This document shows positions 12,765 to 27,043 of a DNA stretch of 64,000 nt, in pieces. The DNA comes from Camillea tinctor. Lineage: Eukaryota; Ascomycota; Sordariomycetes; Xylariales; Xylariaceae. The DNA lies in contig MU394070.1 in assembly GCA_022578605.1 (NCBI GenBank), forward strand, positions 496,001 through 560,000. The letters are read 5' to 3'. The stretch's first letter is position 1, and each line of letters begins with the position of its first letter. The translations under genes were made by a program, and so were the position numbers. The notes below the pieces were generated by a model that was given only the letters and a program-made list of their open reading frames with translations, ran no database searches and was not told where the DNA came from.

Positions 12765-15700
12765 ATGAATATCTCACAGCCTATCTCGTCGGTGATCGAC
12801 AGCGTCGATTTCGACTTTCTCACTCCCACCGAGATCAAGGCCATTTCTGTGAAGAGGATCGAGAATCCCACTACCTTCGATAGTCTCCTGAATCCCATAC
12901 CTAGTGGTTTATACGACCCAGCTCTCGGTGCTTGGGGAGACTCGATGTACGCCCATATCCGCATCTTCTGTCGTTCTCAGCTGTCGTTCTCGGCGCATGC
13001 AAATGGATGGTCTATACTGATAATGTGTATCACAGCTGTACAACATGCAATCTCACTACCCCGAACTGTCCTGGCCATGTCGGCCACATTGATCTCCCTG
13101 TGCCTGTCTACCATCCGGTGTTCATGGACCAGATTCTGCGATTGCTTCGCGCTCAATGCCAGGCCTGTTTTCGTTTTCGCATGCGCAGAGCCGACATCAG
13201 TCTCGTCGCTTGCAAATTGCGCCTTCTCCAGTTCGGCCTGATCGATGCCGCCAACTATCTCGACGACATTACTCCTGACACCACCGACATCCAGATAGAC
13301 GACGGCGAAAACCTCCCAGACGCCGACCAAGAAAATTCTTCCATAGACCGAGTTGTCCTCCTAAGAGAGGCCTATACCGAGAGGGAGCTGAGGGCCCACA
13401 GGATAGGGACCGCCGATATCAGGAAAGGCAAACATGAGGGTGCATCCGAGGCTAGAAGGGAGGTGTTGAAGAGCTTCCTGAGAGACATGACCAAGGGCAG
13501 AGCGTGTGCTACATGTCATGCCGTTTCTCCAAGCTTTAGAAAGGACCGCTTTGTCAAAATCTTCCAAAAACCCCTTAGCTCCAAAGATCAAGCTAAGAAC
13601 GCCATGCGCAATCTTAAATTGAGAGACGCATTGGCTGTAGAACGAGAGTCGAGATCGCACGTGGCCAAAAAACCCAACTACGAGTCGGATGAAGGAATTG
13701 CCGATGTCGACATACAATCGAGCGAAGGCGAGGACGAGCGTGACGGAGAGGAGAGCAGTGGTGATGATGAGGGAGACGGTGAAGAGCTCGATGTAAACGG
13801 CGATGTTGTCATGGCCGATGCTACTACCAAAACCCCAAAGAAGAAAGCAGATACCACCAGCAAAAGCCAACAACGGTACATCGGTGCATTAGAAGTCCAA
13901 GCCCGCTTACGGCGTTTATACCAAAGGGAAACCGAGGTCATGTCCCTTATTTACAACTCAAAACCCCTTAGTAAAACCCTTGCTACGGACGACTTCACCG
14001 ACAACTTCTTCCTCCAAACTATCCTTGTGCCGCCTAACAAGTATCGCCCTGAAGCCCGACAAGGTGACGGTGCAATTGCTGAAGCACAACAAAATTCTCT
14101 CTATAAGCAAATCCTCCACTCTTCGGCTCGGATTGCTCAGGTCTATCAGGAGCTAGCGCAATCAAATAATCAGAGTACCAGCGCTCCTGGTCGCAAGCGA
14201 AACATATCTGAGCTACACGAGGCCTGCGTCCAATTGCAGGATAGCGTCAACTCGCTGATTGACCGCGATAGAAACCCCATACGCGGAGCCGCCGGGAAGA
14301 GGAACGAGGACGGCATCAAGCAAAAGCTGGAAAAGAAGGAGGGATTGTTCAGGAAGAACATGATGGGAAAGCGTGTCAACTACGCAGCTCGTAGTGTCAT
14401 CTCCCCCGATCCCAATATCGAAACTAGTGAGATCGGTGTGCCTCCTGTCTTTGCAAAGAAGTTGACGTACCCGGAACCGGTCACGAGCCACAATTTCAGG
14501 GAAATGCAGCAGGCGGTCATCAACGGCATTGACAAGTGGCCTGGTGCTGCTGCCATCGAGAACGAGAACGGGCAAGTTATCAATCTCAAGAACAAGTCGG
14601 TAGAGGATCGGGTAGCGCTAGCAAATCAGCTCCTCGCTCCATCGAGCCACAATTACAGTGGTATCAAAGGCAAGAAAGTGCACCGTCACCTAGGGAATGG
14701 AGATGTGGTTCTGATGAACCGACAACCTACACTCCACAAGCCCTCAATTATGGGTCATCGAGCCAGAGTTCTGCCCGGCGAGAAGACTATCCGTATGCAC
14801 TACGCGAATTGTAATACGTATAATGCGGACTTCGATGGTGACGAGATGAACATGCACTTCCCCCAGAATGAGCTTGCGCGGGCTGAGGCTTTGAAAATTG
14901 CGGATACTGACCACCAATACCTTTCCGCAACAGCCGGGAAACCCCTCCGTGGTTTAATTCAGGATCATATTTCCGTCTCCGTGGCTCTTTGTAGCAAGGA
15001 CTCCTTCTTCGACAAGGGGGCTTATCATCAGCTCGTGTACAGCGCGCTTCGGCCTGAGAGTGGACATATCACGTCCGAAAGACTCGAGCTCGTTCCACCT
15101 GCAGTCTTCAAACCTGTCAAGCGCTGGACCGGTAAGCAAGTCATTACGACCATCTTGAAGAATCTTCGACCAGCCGGCTGCGGTGACCTCTGGCTCTCCG
15201 GGAAGACATCGATCAAAGCGACACCTTGGGGAACCTTCACAGAAGAAGGAACCGTGCTATTCCACGATGGGGAGTTCATCTCAGGAATCCTGGACAAGTC
15301 ACAGCTTGGCCCCAGCGTCGGCGGCCTGATTCATTCGATACATGAGATTTGGGGACCTGAGGTGGCTGCAAGGTTGCTCAGCTGCATGGGTAGACTCCTC
15401 ACGAGATTTCTCAACATGCGTGCTTTCACTTGTGGTATGGATGATCTGCGACTCACACCCGAAGGCGAGAAAACCCGAAAGGAGAAGCTACAGGACGCGA
15501 GCCGAATAGGTCTTGAAGTTGCAGCCAAGCACGTGAGCCTGGGCGAGCAAAAGGACATAAATAGCATGGATCCTCTTTTGCTTGAAAGACTGGAAGAGGT
15601 TATGCGGGACGATAGCAAACAGGAGGGTCTCGACCACATGATGAACCAGCGATGCGGCATGTTGTCTTCTGAAGTCACACTAGCATGCCTTCCCACTGGG

Positions 15701-18052
15701 CTCGTGAAGCAATTCCCCAAAAACCACATGCAGTCTATGACAATATCAGGAGCCAAGGGTAGTGCTGTCAACGCAAACCTCATTTCTTGCAACCTTGGCC
15801 AGCAGGTTCTCGAGGGTAGAAGAGTACCTTTGATGGTAAGCGGGAAATCGCTGCCATGTTTCCGTCCCTTTGAGACCAATGTGCGGGCAGGCGGTTATAT
15901 CGTAAATCGCTTCTTAACAGGTATTCGACCTCAGGAATACTACTTTCACCACATGGCTGGGCGCGAAGGTCTTATCGATACAGCTGTGAAGACGTCGCGA
16001 TCAGGTTACCTGCAGAGATGTCTCATTAAAGGTATGGAGGGTCTCAAGGTGGCGTACGACACATCCGTACGCGATTCCGATGGGTCTATGGTACAATTCC
16101 TATACGGAGAAGATGGCCTAGATATCACCAAGCAGAAGTACCTTACAGACTTCGGCTTCGTGCTTCACAACCAGGTTTCCCAGGTGCATCAACTTGGAAT
16201 AGCCGAAAGGGGATGGGATCAGGACATCTATGGGTCCAAGGAGTTCGCACAGAAATACTTGAAAAAGGCAGTCAAGCAAGCTAAGGCTAATAACCCGAAG
16301 GCCCTTGATCCCATACAAGTTGAGCTCAACCCAAATCGGCATGCTTTCGCCACATCCGAGAAGTTTTTTGAAAAAGTTTCAGACTACATCAAGAGCAACA
16401 AGGACAAACTGATCAAGGACAAGGGAGACAAGGGGGCGTTAGAAAAAGGTTCCGGCGCGGTCCTCGTCCCCCGGAAGTACGCAGAGAAGATATTTCACAC
16501 CAAATATCTCAACTCTCTCGTGGAACCGGGTGAGGCGGTGGGCATCGTTGCTGGGCAATCTGTTGGAGAGCCATCCACCCAAATGACACTCAACACCTTT
16601 CATTTAGCAGGTCACTCGGCCAAGAACGTTACCTTAGGTATTCCTCGACTGCGAGAAATTCTCATGACAGCCAGCGACCATATATCTACACCATCTATGA
16701 CCCTCGTGCTCAATAGCGAGCTGTCTGAAGCGGATGGTGAAACATTTGCGAAGGCTATCAGCATCCTTCCACTTTCACATGTTCTTGACAAAGTGACAGT
16801 CCAAGAGCGTGTCGGCAAGGGTATCGGTTACAGATTAGCCAAGATGTTCAAGATCCGTCTAGAATTTTTCAGCTCCCAAGAATATCGCAAGACTTACGCT
16901 ATTGGAGTCTCGGATGTCTTGAATTCTGTGGAGATCAAGTTTCTGCCGGTACTAGAAAAACTGATCAAGAAGGAAATCAAGGCAAAACTAGATAAGGAGA
17001 ACGGCGCGGTGCCAGAGGTCGGTGTCAAATCAGGTATCGTAGAAACAGCTGCGGCAAACGCCGAGTCCGCAGCGCGAGACGACGACGACGACGATGATGA
17101 TGAGGGTGATGATGACGCCACTAATGCCAAACAACGGTCAAATAGGTCACAGGCGGTCTCTTATGGTGCCAACGATGATGAGGACGACGATATACAGAGA
17201 CGGCTAGAACGTGAGGCATCACCCGATGATATAGAAGAGCCTGAAGACGAAGGCTTCGGTGGCAGCCCGTCCCCATCAAGCGACGAGGAGGACTATATCG
17301 AAGATGGATCTAGTAAGAAGCGCACGAATGACGCCAATGGCAGTCGCGAAAATCGTGTTAAGGAGAGAACACCTGTTGTCTCCCGATTCGAATGCGACGA
17401 GGAAACTGGAGAATGGTGCGACTTTACGCTCGAGTATGATGCTAACATTCCGAAAGTGCTCATGTTGAGCGTCGTGCAAGAGGCGGCTAAAAAGGCACTC
17501 ATACAGCAGATTCCTGGAATTCGCTCGTGCGTCTTCGTAGCCAAGGACAAAGTTCAAGACCCACACACGGGTGAAGAAGTAGAGAAAGCGGTAGTGCACA
17601 CGGATGGTGTCAATCTCCAAGCAATGCAGAAGTACGGAGACTTTATCAACCCGAACAGCATCCGCACCAACGACATCGCAGCCGTGCTTCGAGTGTATGG
17701 AGTCGAAGCAGCACGGAAGAGTATTGTGCTCGAGTTGAGCGGGGTTTTCAGCGGTCACAGCATCAGTGTAGACGACCGCCATCTCAATCTCATCGGTGAC
17801 TACATGACGCGTAATGGTGGGTTCACTCCTTTCAACCGTAATGGCTTGAAGGGGAATGTTAGTCCGTTCACCAAGATGAGTTTCGAGACAACACTGGCCT
17901 TCCTGAAAGATGCCATCCTGGATGGTGATTGGGACGACCTCGCAACCCCGAGTAGCCGCATCGTTATGGGAAGACTTGGGAAGATCGGAACGGGGGCGTT
18001 CGACGTTCTAACAAATGTCCACCCAAAAAATGGCAAGAACTACATTGGCTAA
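12765..18052 (+). CDS. rpa190: DNA-directed RNA polymerase I largest subunit (RPA190)
   Basis: Predicted catalytic subunit of nucleolar RNA polymerase I, which makes the rRNA precursor. Two exons (12765-12946 and 13036-18052) flank an 89 bp intron (GTACGC...CACAG). The splice gives ...GDSICTTCNL, and the protein is 1732 residues, normal for the family. The N-terminal zinc site is visible as C62, C65, C72, H75 followed by C102, C105. The catalytic motif NADFDGDEMNMHF starts at about residue 657, with D659, D661 and D663 binding magnesium. The bridge/trigger-loop region reads GEPSTQMTLNTFHLAG. An Asp/Glu-rich insertion near residues 1405-1470 lies in the jaw region, where pol I subunits differ from Rpb1. 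A second acidic insertion is near residue 300. The C-terminus has the pol I-type ending GRLGKIGTGAFDVL. The start follows a TA-rich leader and gives the family N-terminus. Confidence 0.97.
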
Positions 18053-19455
18053 AGTAGCCGTGGTTGTGTGAGAACACTCAAGGCTAATAAATTTCTGGGG
18101 TTTTGTTGGAGTCCTGGGTGTCTCCAGCGTGTATGCATGTATGTCTGTTGTTTGTTATATCTGGATTAGCATTTACTTGAGTGCACTTAAAATAAAATTG
18201 GAAGAGAAAGACAAATAACCGTAGAGAAAAAGAAAAGAGCACATCTTTATTTACATAAAGTATAAGCAAATAGGAAAGATAGATGTCATGTATCTTTAGT
18301 TTTCAGCCCATTTGTTTCTTCGCATGCCTAATGTGTTCAAATAAGCCAACGTAATATCCAAACATTGTCGTGAATCCATGCGAGTGCATCCATTACCTGT
18401 AATACATTTATACCCTTGACCTAATCCACTATCAAATCTACCTATTGCTGATTATATACCAAAGGGACATAGAATTACCAATTTCTTGACCTAGCCTGGC
18501 TCGCTTGCTGACTCCGAAGTCCCTGGACTTAGATATACAAAAAGTAGGTACTACTACATCCGAACGGCAGCGTCACAGTCAAGCAATAGTACGAAGTATC
18601 AATCGACACGCTAGTTTGTGTAGGGTTGGTCCTGCTCTATACAAAAGGGATAATATATATGTTCTTGTAGTGAGTGGAAAAGGTATAGTTTAGGATATTC
18701 CCCCCAGCCTCCTCCTCCCCCCGTGATCTTGATTCGATGTACGCGGCGCGACGCAGCACGCACGAAGGACATGCACTTTCTCTTCCTTCTTCCGCGACCC
18801 ACCGAATATCTATTAGTGTAGCAGGAGTAGGTAGATAGAGATCTTGCAATACTGTTCTCCATATCAGATCCTATTTCTTAGTCCCAGTACGGAAAGGAGG
18901 TATGAAAGGCAGTAGGTTTGGGTGTATATTATATATACCGACAGATGACACGAGTAGAAAAGCATTACTGTCCTTTGAGAATACTCACCAATTCATTCAC
19001 TGATACCAGCGTTACTTTACTGGGTTGGGGTAGCAGTGATACCATATGGGGGCAAAGCACCAACACGATGAGGTGGTGCGCGTCTCGGGGACACGATTAG
19101 CTACATAGCAGTGTCACTGGTGCTGTTCATGATTCCTCTCTACCTGAGGCGTACAATTGGCTTGGCGGCCCGGTGTTCCGCATCTACAATAACAGCGAGG
19201 CAGATCACAATAGCGTACAAGAGGGCTTAATGTTTTGTTCATGTTCAGATTCTTGTGTTCAGTATCGCAGCGCAGTGGCGACCGCCTATCACTGATGTAC
19301 AACCATGTCCGTGCAGAAAAGCAACGCAGTCATCTAACGCCATGATTACCCTTTCCCTGTAAAACCGAAATTCATCATGCCGTCCCAGTGAAATATCATC
19401 AGGTGCTCAATCCATTCACTAATCTCCACCAAGGCTCCCTATGTAAGGGGAGCGC
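18053..19455. other. Convergent region between RPA190 and histone H3
   Basis: The 1.4 kb between two convergent genes holds their 3' UTRs. Open frames here are short and unrecognised. The composition is mixed, with T-rich and A-rich stretches. I see no RNA gene. Confidence 0.5.
18086..18091 (+). terminator. Candidate polyadenylation signal of RPA190
   Basis: A canonical AATAAA lies about 35 bp after the RPA190 stop codon and is followed by a T/G-rich stretch. Fungal signals are loose, so this is only likely. Confidence 0.4.
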
Positions 19456-20365
<910 letters not shown>

Positions 20366-20415
20366 TTAATGTGCTTTGATTTTTGGTGGCATTTTTGATC
20401 TTTCAGAGAAGGAGC

Positions 20416-20430
20416 TAATTTCTGATTGGT
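20416..20430 (-). promoter_or_regulatory. CCAAT-containing 15-mer, H3 side
   Basis: The word TAATTTCTGATTGGT (plus strand) occurs here and again at 21411-21425. It contains ATTGG, the reverse of CCAAT, the binding site of the HAP/CBF complex. It lies about 360 bp upstream of the H3 ATG. Confidence 0.55.
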
Positions 20431-21410
20431 TGCGGCCAAAAATCAGAGCAGATAACACCACCGATAGGCAATGTAGCTTTGCGCCTTCCCTAATTCGGAT
20501 TATTCCTCTCCATTAGCGCGTAAACTCTGTCTTTCATCTACCGTGGGAGCGTGGCCTGGTCAAAGGCGCGCGTAAGTGTGGATAGGATAGATACTTACAG
20601 TTTGCGTCTATCAATGCCAACGCAAGATGTTACTCTGACTCCATCTATATCCAAGTAAAATTTTTTGATTTTTTTTATAAGTTTTTAGTAGACGTTTTTT
20701 TCCTATTGTTCTTCTGGGCTGTATTTGGCTACAACATCTAGCAACTAACTATAATACATAGGTACATACACATACACATACACATATATATTCAATTGCT
20801 TATGTAGGTACTACATACATGCAATGCTGCAATATTAGTTACATGTACACATTCAGGCGCATACTCAGATCTGCATATCCCATCTCCACCCCTTTTCAAA
20901 CAAATCAATCAATATTGCCTGCGTGGCAGAGTGTTACTTGTATGTGGGCTTTAGATTCCAGAGTGCCGACAACTATTTAGGGTGCATAAGGTAGATAAAG
21001 TAGTGTGGTAAATAGTATCCATTTAGGACACATCATAAGTATCGGTACCCCAGATTAACGAAATACCAGGCAGGGGAAAACCAAGCAAGTTAAACATCAT
21101 GGGAAACAATAAAGCCAGAAAACATTGGATGTGCATATTCCATTATTTAACTATCCACCTACTAAAGTTACCTGGGTTAGGCATCTATGTATGTATGTAT
21201 AAATGTACAGAGTGAGATAGGTGCGTTTTATCATGTTCAGGTATAGAGAGGCATGGAGGGATAGGCACGGGAAGGGAAGAATGTACATGGGTACTCGATA
21301 CCAAGTAGAAACTAAGATCACTGAATAGGATTTAATGATTGGTCCAGAGAATAAAGATGTTTAAATCAATCTGTCTTAATTAGGACTAGCTGGGAGTTGG
21401 CAAGTGTCCG

Positions 21411-21425
21411 TAATTTCTGATTGGT
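21411..21425 (+). promoter_or_regulatory. CCAAT-containing 15-mer, H4 side
   Basis: Exact copy of the word at 20416-20430, about 375 bp upstream of the H4 ATG. A further GATTGGTC lies nearby at about 21337. Its position mirrors that of the H3 copy. Confidence 0.55.
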
Positions 21426-21642
21426 CCTCCACGCTATTCTTTTTGACACTAGAAGGAGCAGAGGAGTAACAGTAAAAACGGGAAATAGAAAAAATCAACA
21501 AGATCATTCAATCAATCAGTCAGGCACAGACGCACTACCTGCTGCACGTACACGCACCTGCACAAGGTACCCGATTAAAAAAAAAAGTCGCGTTTCCAGT
21601 TCTGGGCTGATCTGATTCTAGTCCACCACTCAACCCCGTTCC

Positions 21643-21650
21643 TATTTAAA
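21643..21650 (+). promoter_or_regulatory. TATA-like box of histone H4
   Basis: TATTTAAA about 150 bp upstream of the H4 start codon, followed by a CA/CT-rich leader. Confidence 0.5.
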
Positions 21651-21798
21651 GGTGCCTTAACCTTCCCCACGCTCCCATCTTTCCCAACTACAACTCCAAA
21701 CAACCCTATTCCATCCATCTTCATCAGCCTCATCTCGTGCACTCAACCACCACTACCAAAACACATAACTCAATCACTATCTACACCCCTCATTCAAG

Positions 21799-22322
<524 letters not shown>

Positions 22323-25300
22323 GCGGGTGGTTTTGTCGTCATTTTTCAGTAGGTGGAGGTGTTCACGTCTGTTACGAAATCAATTTTCGCGCAAATTACA
22401 ACCATAGAGGGGGGCCTTCTCTGCCCTGTTGCCTCCTTGCATGGTCTGGTCATGATGATCAATGGGATTAGGGCTCTTGTTTTGTTTTTAAGGGTGTTAC
22501 AATGAAATGTGTACCATAAGGGAAACTGGTTGGGGTCAAGTTACATGGATTTGCCCGATGAGGCATAATCAATCCGTCAAGGACATTTAAGAACAAACTA
22601 TTTTGCGCTTTTCTCTTTCGTATTGTGACATGCTACATCTCATACAACTTAGTTGCGTAGAATCTTGCGTTCTGTCTTGTCAATATGGGTATGCGATGGG
22701 TGGTAGTGTACTTAATGGGCTATGATGTGGTTGACTTTCTCTGCCTTGATATATTCCCTCTGGTCCTAGGTCATGTCGACGTGGTCACACTAAATCCAGT
22801 CACATCTTTTGAAATTCCAGCTAGTTCAAAAGTACATCTATGTACTTTTTGTATAGGTTTCCCTCTAATTCTAGTAGCAACATAACCTGCCGTGTTTTTT
22901 TTTTGTTAGTAGCAGGTAATACAATAATCATGTATCATGTCTGAGCATCTGGTTATCTTATTCTTTTACTTTTATATGGTGTTGCTTTCATAGTGGGCAT
23001 CTTATTGCTGTATGTGTGCTTTGTACTTGGGGTTTTTTTTTTATTAACCAATGTGTATTGTGTTATTTCTTTACATGCGATTAATTTCCTTGTGTGACTA
23101 GAATTGCAATAACAAAGCCAAACTGGTTATTATTATTATCTCACAGAATCAACAGCTTGACTATACAGTTGGCCATGCACTATAACACGTTATGAACTAT
23201 GTATGCTTTAAGGAGATTTCAAGACAGATCGCTTTTAAGTTTATATGCTAGCAAGGAGTTTAACATAAAAAGTCACATGAAATAAATATATAACTAAGAC
23301 TTACTTGGTTTAAAAAAAGGGGAAGGGGAGGCAAGTAAGGAAAAAAGGAAATATAAGTAATGCCTTTCGTTAGAAAGGTTTTCTTCCCCATCTGTGTGGT
23401 CACCTGGGTAGTTTAGTTCCTTGGGCTCCCATCGTGGCAGTCCATCATACTTTGTGATGGTAGGTCTATAACAGGTAGCTCGTAAGAATACATGTGCTCC
23501 AGTCGAATGAAAAATCCATTTTCTAGCTACTTTATATAATATATGAAATAGCTAGGTGTTTGAGCATATGGGGGTTTGAAATGATTGAACTAGTCATGAT
23601 TAAGTAACCTCTAAGGTAAATGGGGGGAGGGGTTTGAGTAATCGATCATATATCTTGAAAATATCTTGTCCTACCATAATCAAGCCAAGTTGGTATACCA
23701 GTAGTATATGAAGATTACATCCTCCCTCAAGCAGATGGCGGTTCGATGAATTCGTCATGGGCTCTTCCTGTTACTGCTCTGAGGCTTCAAATAGTATGGA
23801 GGATTCAATAATTTTCATATAATTACTATTAAGATGTGGATGGTAAACATGAGCACCTTTTCCATTATTGCTAATGTAATCAGGAAATCAACGGAGTTAG
23901 ATATTTTGTCATCGATATTGTAGAAGTAAGCATGCTATATAATGATTTGTGTTTGCTAATTCGATGTTACCACACAATGTCAAGCGTCATATGAAGATAA
24001 GTGATAAAGTCATTGTTGCGTGAAGATTCAAAAATCAAGTACCTAGTATATACACCCAAACGCTCTAGTTGTTTCTTACCCAACATTATAGCTCGCATCA
24101 TAGTGCAAATAATGCATTTCTCTTTATATAGATTGTAGTGTGTCTACGCTTGAGTAGCTATCCTAGCATATATATATATACCACGAGGATTGTAACGAGA
24201 GTTTAAGTGATCACAATATTCTAATGCAGGAGACCAGAATTATAAATACCCATAACACTGATATGTATACGTAAAATACTCCCTTTATTCCCTTAAGGAC
24301 TATGTGCTGCCATGTCTCTTGTAGTTTAGCATGCCACTCCTAATAACATATAAATAGTCAAGGAAGCATCTTATAACTTCTTTAAACACGCTTGATATCA
24401 GTCACCTACTCAGCCTCAGGCTAAGGGTGAAATGATTATTTAACGTGCCACAAAACACGAATGTAGTACTTGGTGAGGTTAACAATACGTCGTTGAATTA
24501 TAGGACACGCAACAGGTCACGTTATTATTTCTTAGATCGGGAACCTGAATAAGTAATGGTACTACAAAAACAGCAATATACTATGCCTAGCATGGTAGAT
24601 TTCAAAGATCACTCTAAGCGAAGTCTCGCGTTCCCACTATAACAGTGGAAATGAGCACTATATGGAGCTGTTATTGGAGTGAGACGATAGGTGAGGGAAA
24701 GGATAAAGTGTATTAGTCCAGGAGAGAGTCTATGAGGAGGGCGGAAGCCCGATATATATGTACATATGATAGTAGTGTAGTACCGTAGAGCGGGGTGGTA
24801 ACCCCATATTCCAACAGCTGTAAGAACCAGGCCGCGAAGTAACTCCGTAAGCAATGTATACGGCGACACGACTTGTATGCTGCTCCTACGTGTACAGTAA
24901 CTACGCAATAGCCTGCGTTTGAGAGTAATCTCAATGATAAGCAGTATTTCTCATATCTAGATGCTTAGATGGCTCAGACCAAGTCTTTCGTATGAGATTA
25001 CACACACGATATCATGATGTAAGCCCTAGATAGGGGACACATAAGTGTTATAACACGAGGATCTAAGCTACCCATGTAGTCACGCGTTAGGGTGTAGTCT
25101 ATTTACACACATATAGTCTCCTTGCTCTGTTTCCCAGCCAGAGCTTAGCTCCTCTCATACGATATTAGATTTTCTATGTCTAATGGCCCCCTTGCTACTT
25201 AAGTATCCTCGGACTTCCTTTCTGTCGCATAATATCCCAGCTGCCGACCTTTATCCCGTCTACGACTGACATGCGTTGCTATACATTTTATATGAGATGG

Positions 25301-26820
25301 GATCTTATTCCTTTTGGTATCATATTGCGTGTTGAGAGATCTCAAGCGTCACCCCAGAGATGTGTTGCAAGGTGGTCGAATCTAATGTATTGGCCTTTTC
25401 TTGCAAAAAGGATCATGCCCGAACCGGTAAACGAGCCTACCTCCTGATTAGTTGAATACGGAATGTTACACGGTATTTTGATTTATACGGAGTATGGACT
25501 CGTTGGATCTTACATAAATAGTTCACCGGGCGGTATGCGAATAAGGGGAAAACCAAGAAGGGCTTGTCTCATCACCTGAGGCTGTTAGTGGACACATAAG
25601 GCTGATTAGATCTTGAATACTAGATCGGATCGCAAGGTTGTAAGACGAACTACTCTTACTGAATTGAACATAAGACTAAAGACGATTGCTAAGACAAGTT
25701 TGCCGTGTGTAAGCGAAATACCTCCGTCCTCCTGACCTGCATGACCCATCCAGACTCCTGCCTCCCATTCAATTTCAGACTGGCGGAACGTAACATATTG
25801 GCTTAAGTTGAGCACGTGCTCGTGTCACGAGGCTTAGTTTTCTCCCTCTTTTTTGTTTTGTGGAGTTCTTTTTTTTTTCTTCTTTACCTCCCGTTACGTA
25901 GGGGGGAAGGAGAGGACTGGCGAGACTGGATGGGTTGGTTGGCTGGTTGGGATGAATCGTGGCGTAGCACACGGGACTTGGACTGTGCAGTGATCTCTTA
26001 CAACGATTAGGTTATTATGATTTGTGAGGCTCGAACCCGAACCCGAGGCTCGAGCGATGGGTTGGTGGAGACAAGGAAACTGGGGTATCGCAACAAGGTA
26101 GGGGTGTCCTGGGTCCCGAAATAGGAAAAGCATTGGCCGGGAATAGCTTCCGATCTCGCTTCTACACTTACACTACACTAATGTCTGGTAGGGCTGGGGG
26201 GGCAGTGGTAGGTGTAATGTACTTGGCAGTGACCAAGCGCGAGCCTTTGTCGGCTTTAATCGAACTTGGTACCACAGGTAATACACTACCCACTACCTAG
26301 TGTACACAGGTACTACCTAATCAAGCCACCCTCTATCGAGTGAGAGAGTTCCGGGACCCGCCGATGCGCCAGGCCGCTTTGTACAATCCAACCCGATTGC
26401 CCGCTTAACGCCGTCCCGTACCACCGTGTTACCTCTGTGCCTGAACGCAATTCTTGCCTTTTTTTTTTTCCTTCTTCTTTACTTTAGCCGCCAAAACGCT
26501 AAATGGGGGTCATGGCTGCAGTCTCTCCACGTGGGTTACCGAAGGTGTCGAGCGCAAAAAAGGGGCTGAGCGAAAATTCAATAGTATGAGTGGGGAGAGA
26601 TAATAGACAAAGTCAAAAGACTGAAGTAGAGAAGTTCTCCCTATCTGGACCTCCGGGTAGGGCCAGACACCCAACATGCTCGTTCTGGCTGGAACTTGAT
26701 GAGCGATTCATCTGTTGAAGATTGGAGGCCTCGTGATGAACAGGCAGACAGGCTAGAACCTCATCATAAAATGGACCCAATTTTATGTATAGTCATCTAT
26801 AGAAGCAAGGGGACATTTTG

Positions 26821-26870
26821 AAAAAAAAAAAATTACCCCCCCCCCCCCCCAAAAAAAAAACAAAATCCAA
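26821..26870. repeat. Adjacent A and C homopolymers
   Basis: A run of about 12 A, then about 15 C and 10 A within 50 bp. Low complexity only. Confidence 0.7.
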
Positions 26871-27014
26871 AATCGAACAGTCATCGGCCAACATAAGGTA
26901 TGCGTTGTTAGTCTCGACCTCCCGGGATGGCCGATTGCCATTACCTATATCTACCTCTCAAGCGTTTGAATGTAGATCTAGAAAGGGGGGAGTGGAGGGG
27001 AGATGATAGATGGG

Positions 27015-27043
27015 AAAAAAAAAAAAAAAAAAAAAAAAAAAAA
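27015..27043. repeat. A29 homopolymer
   Basis: Twenty-nine consecutive A in intergenic DNA. It could be the tail of an old retroposed copy, but I found no target-site duplication around it. Confidence 0.75.
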
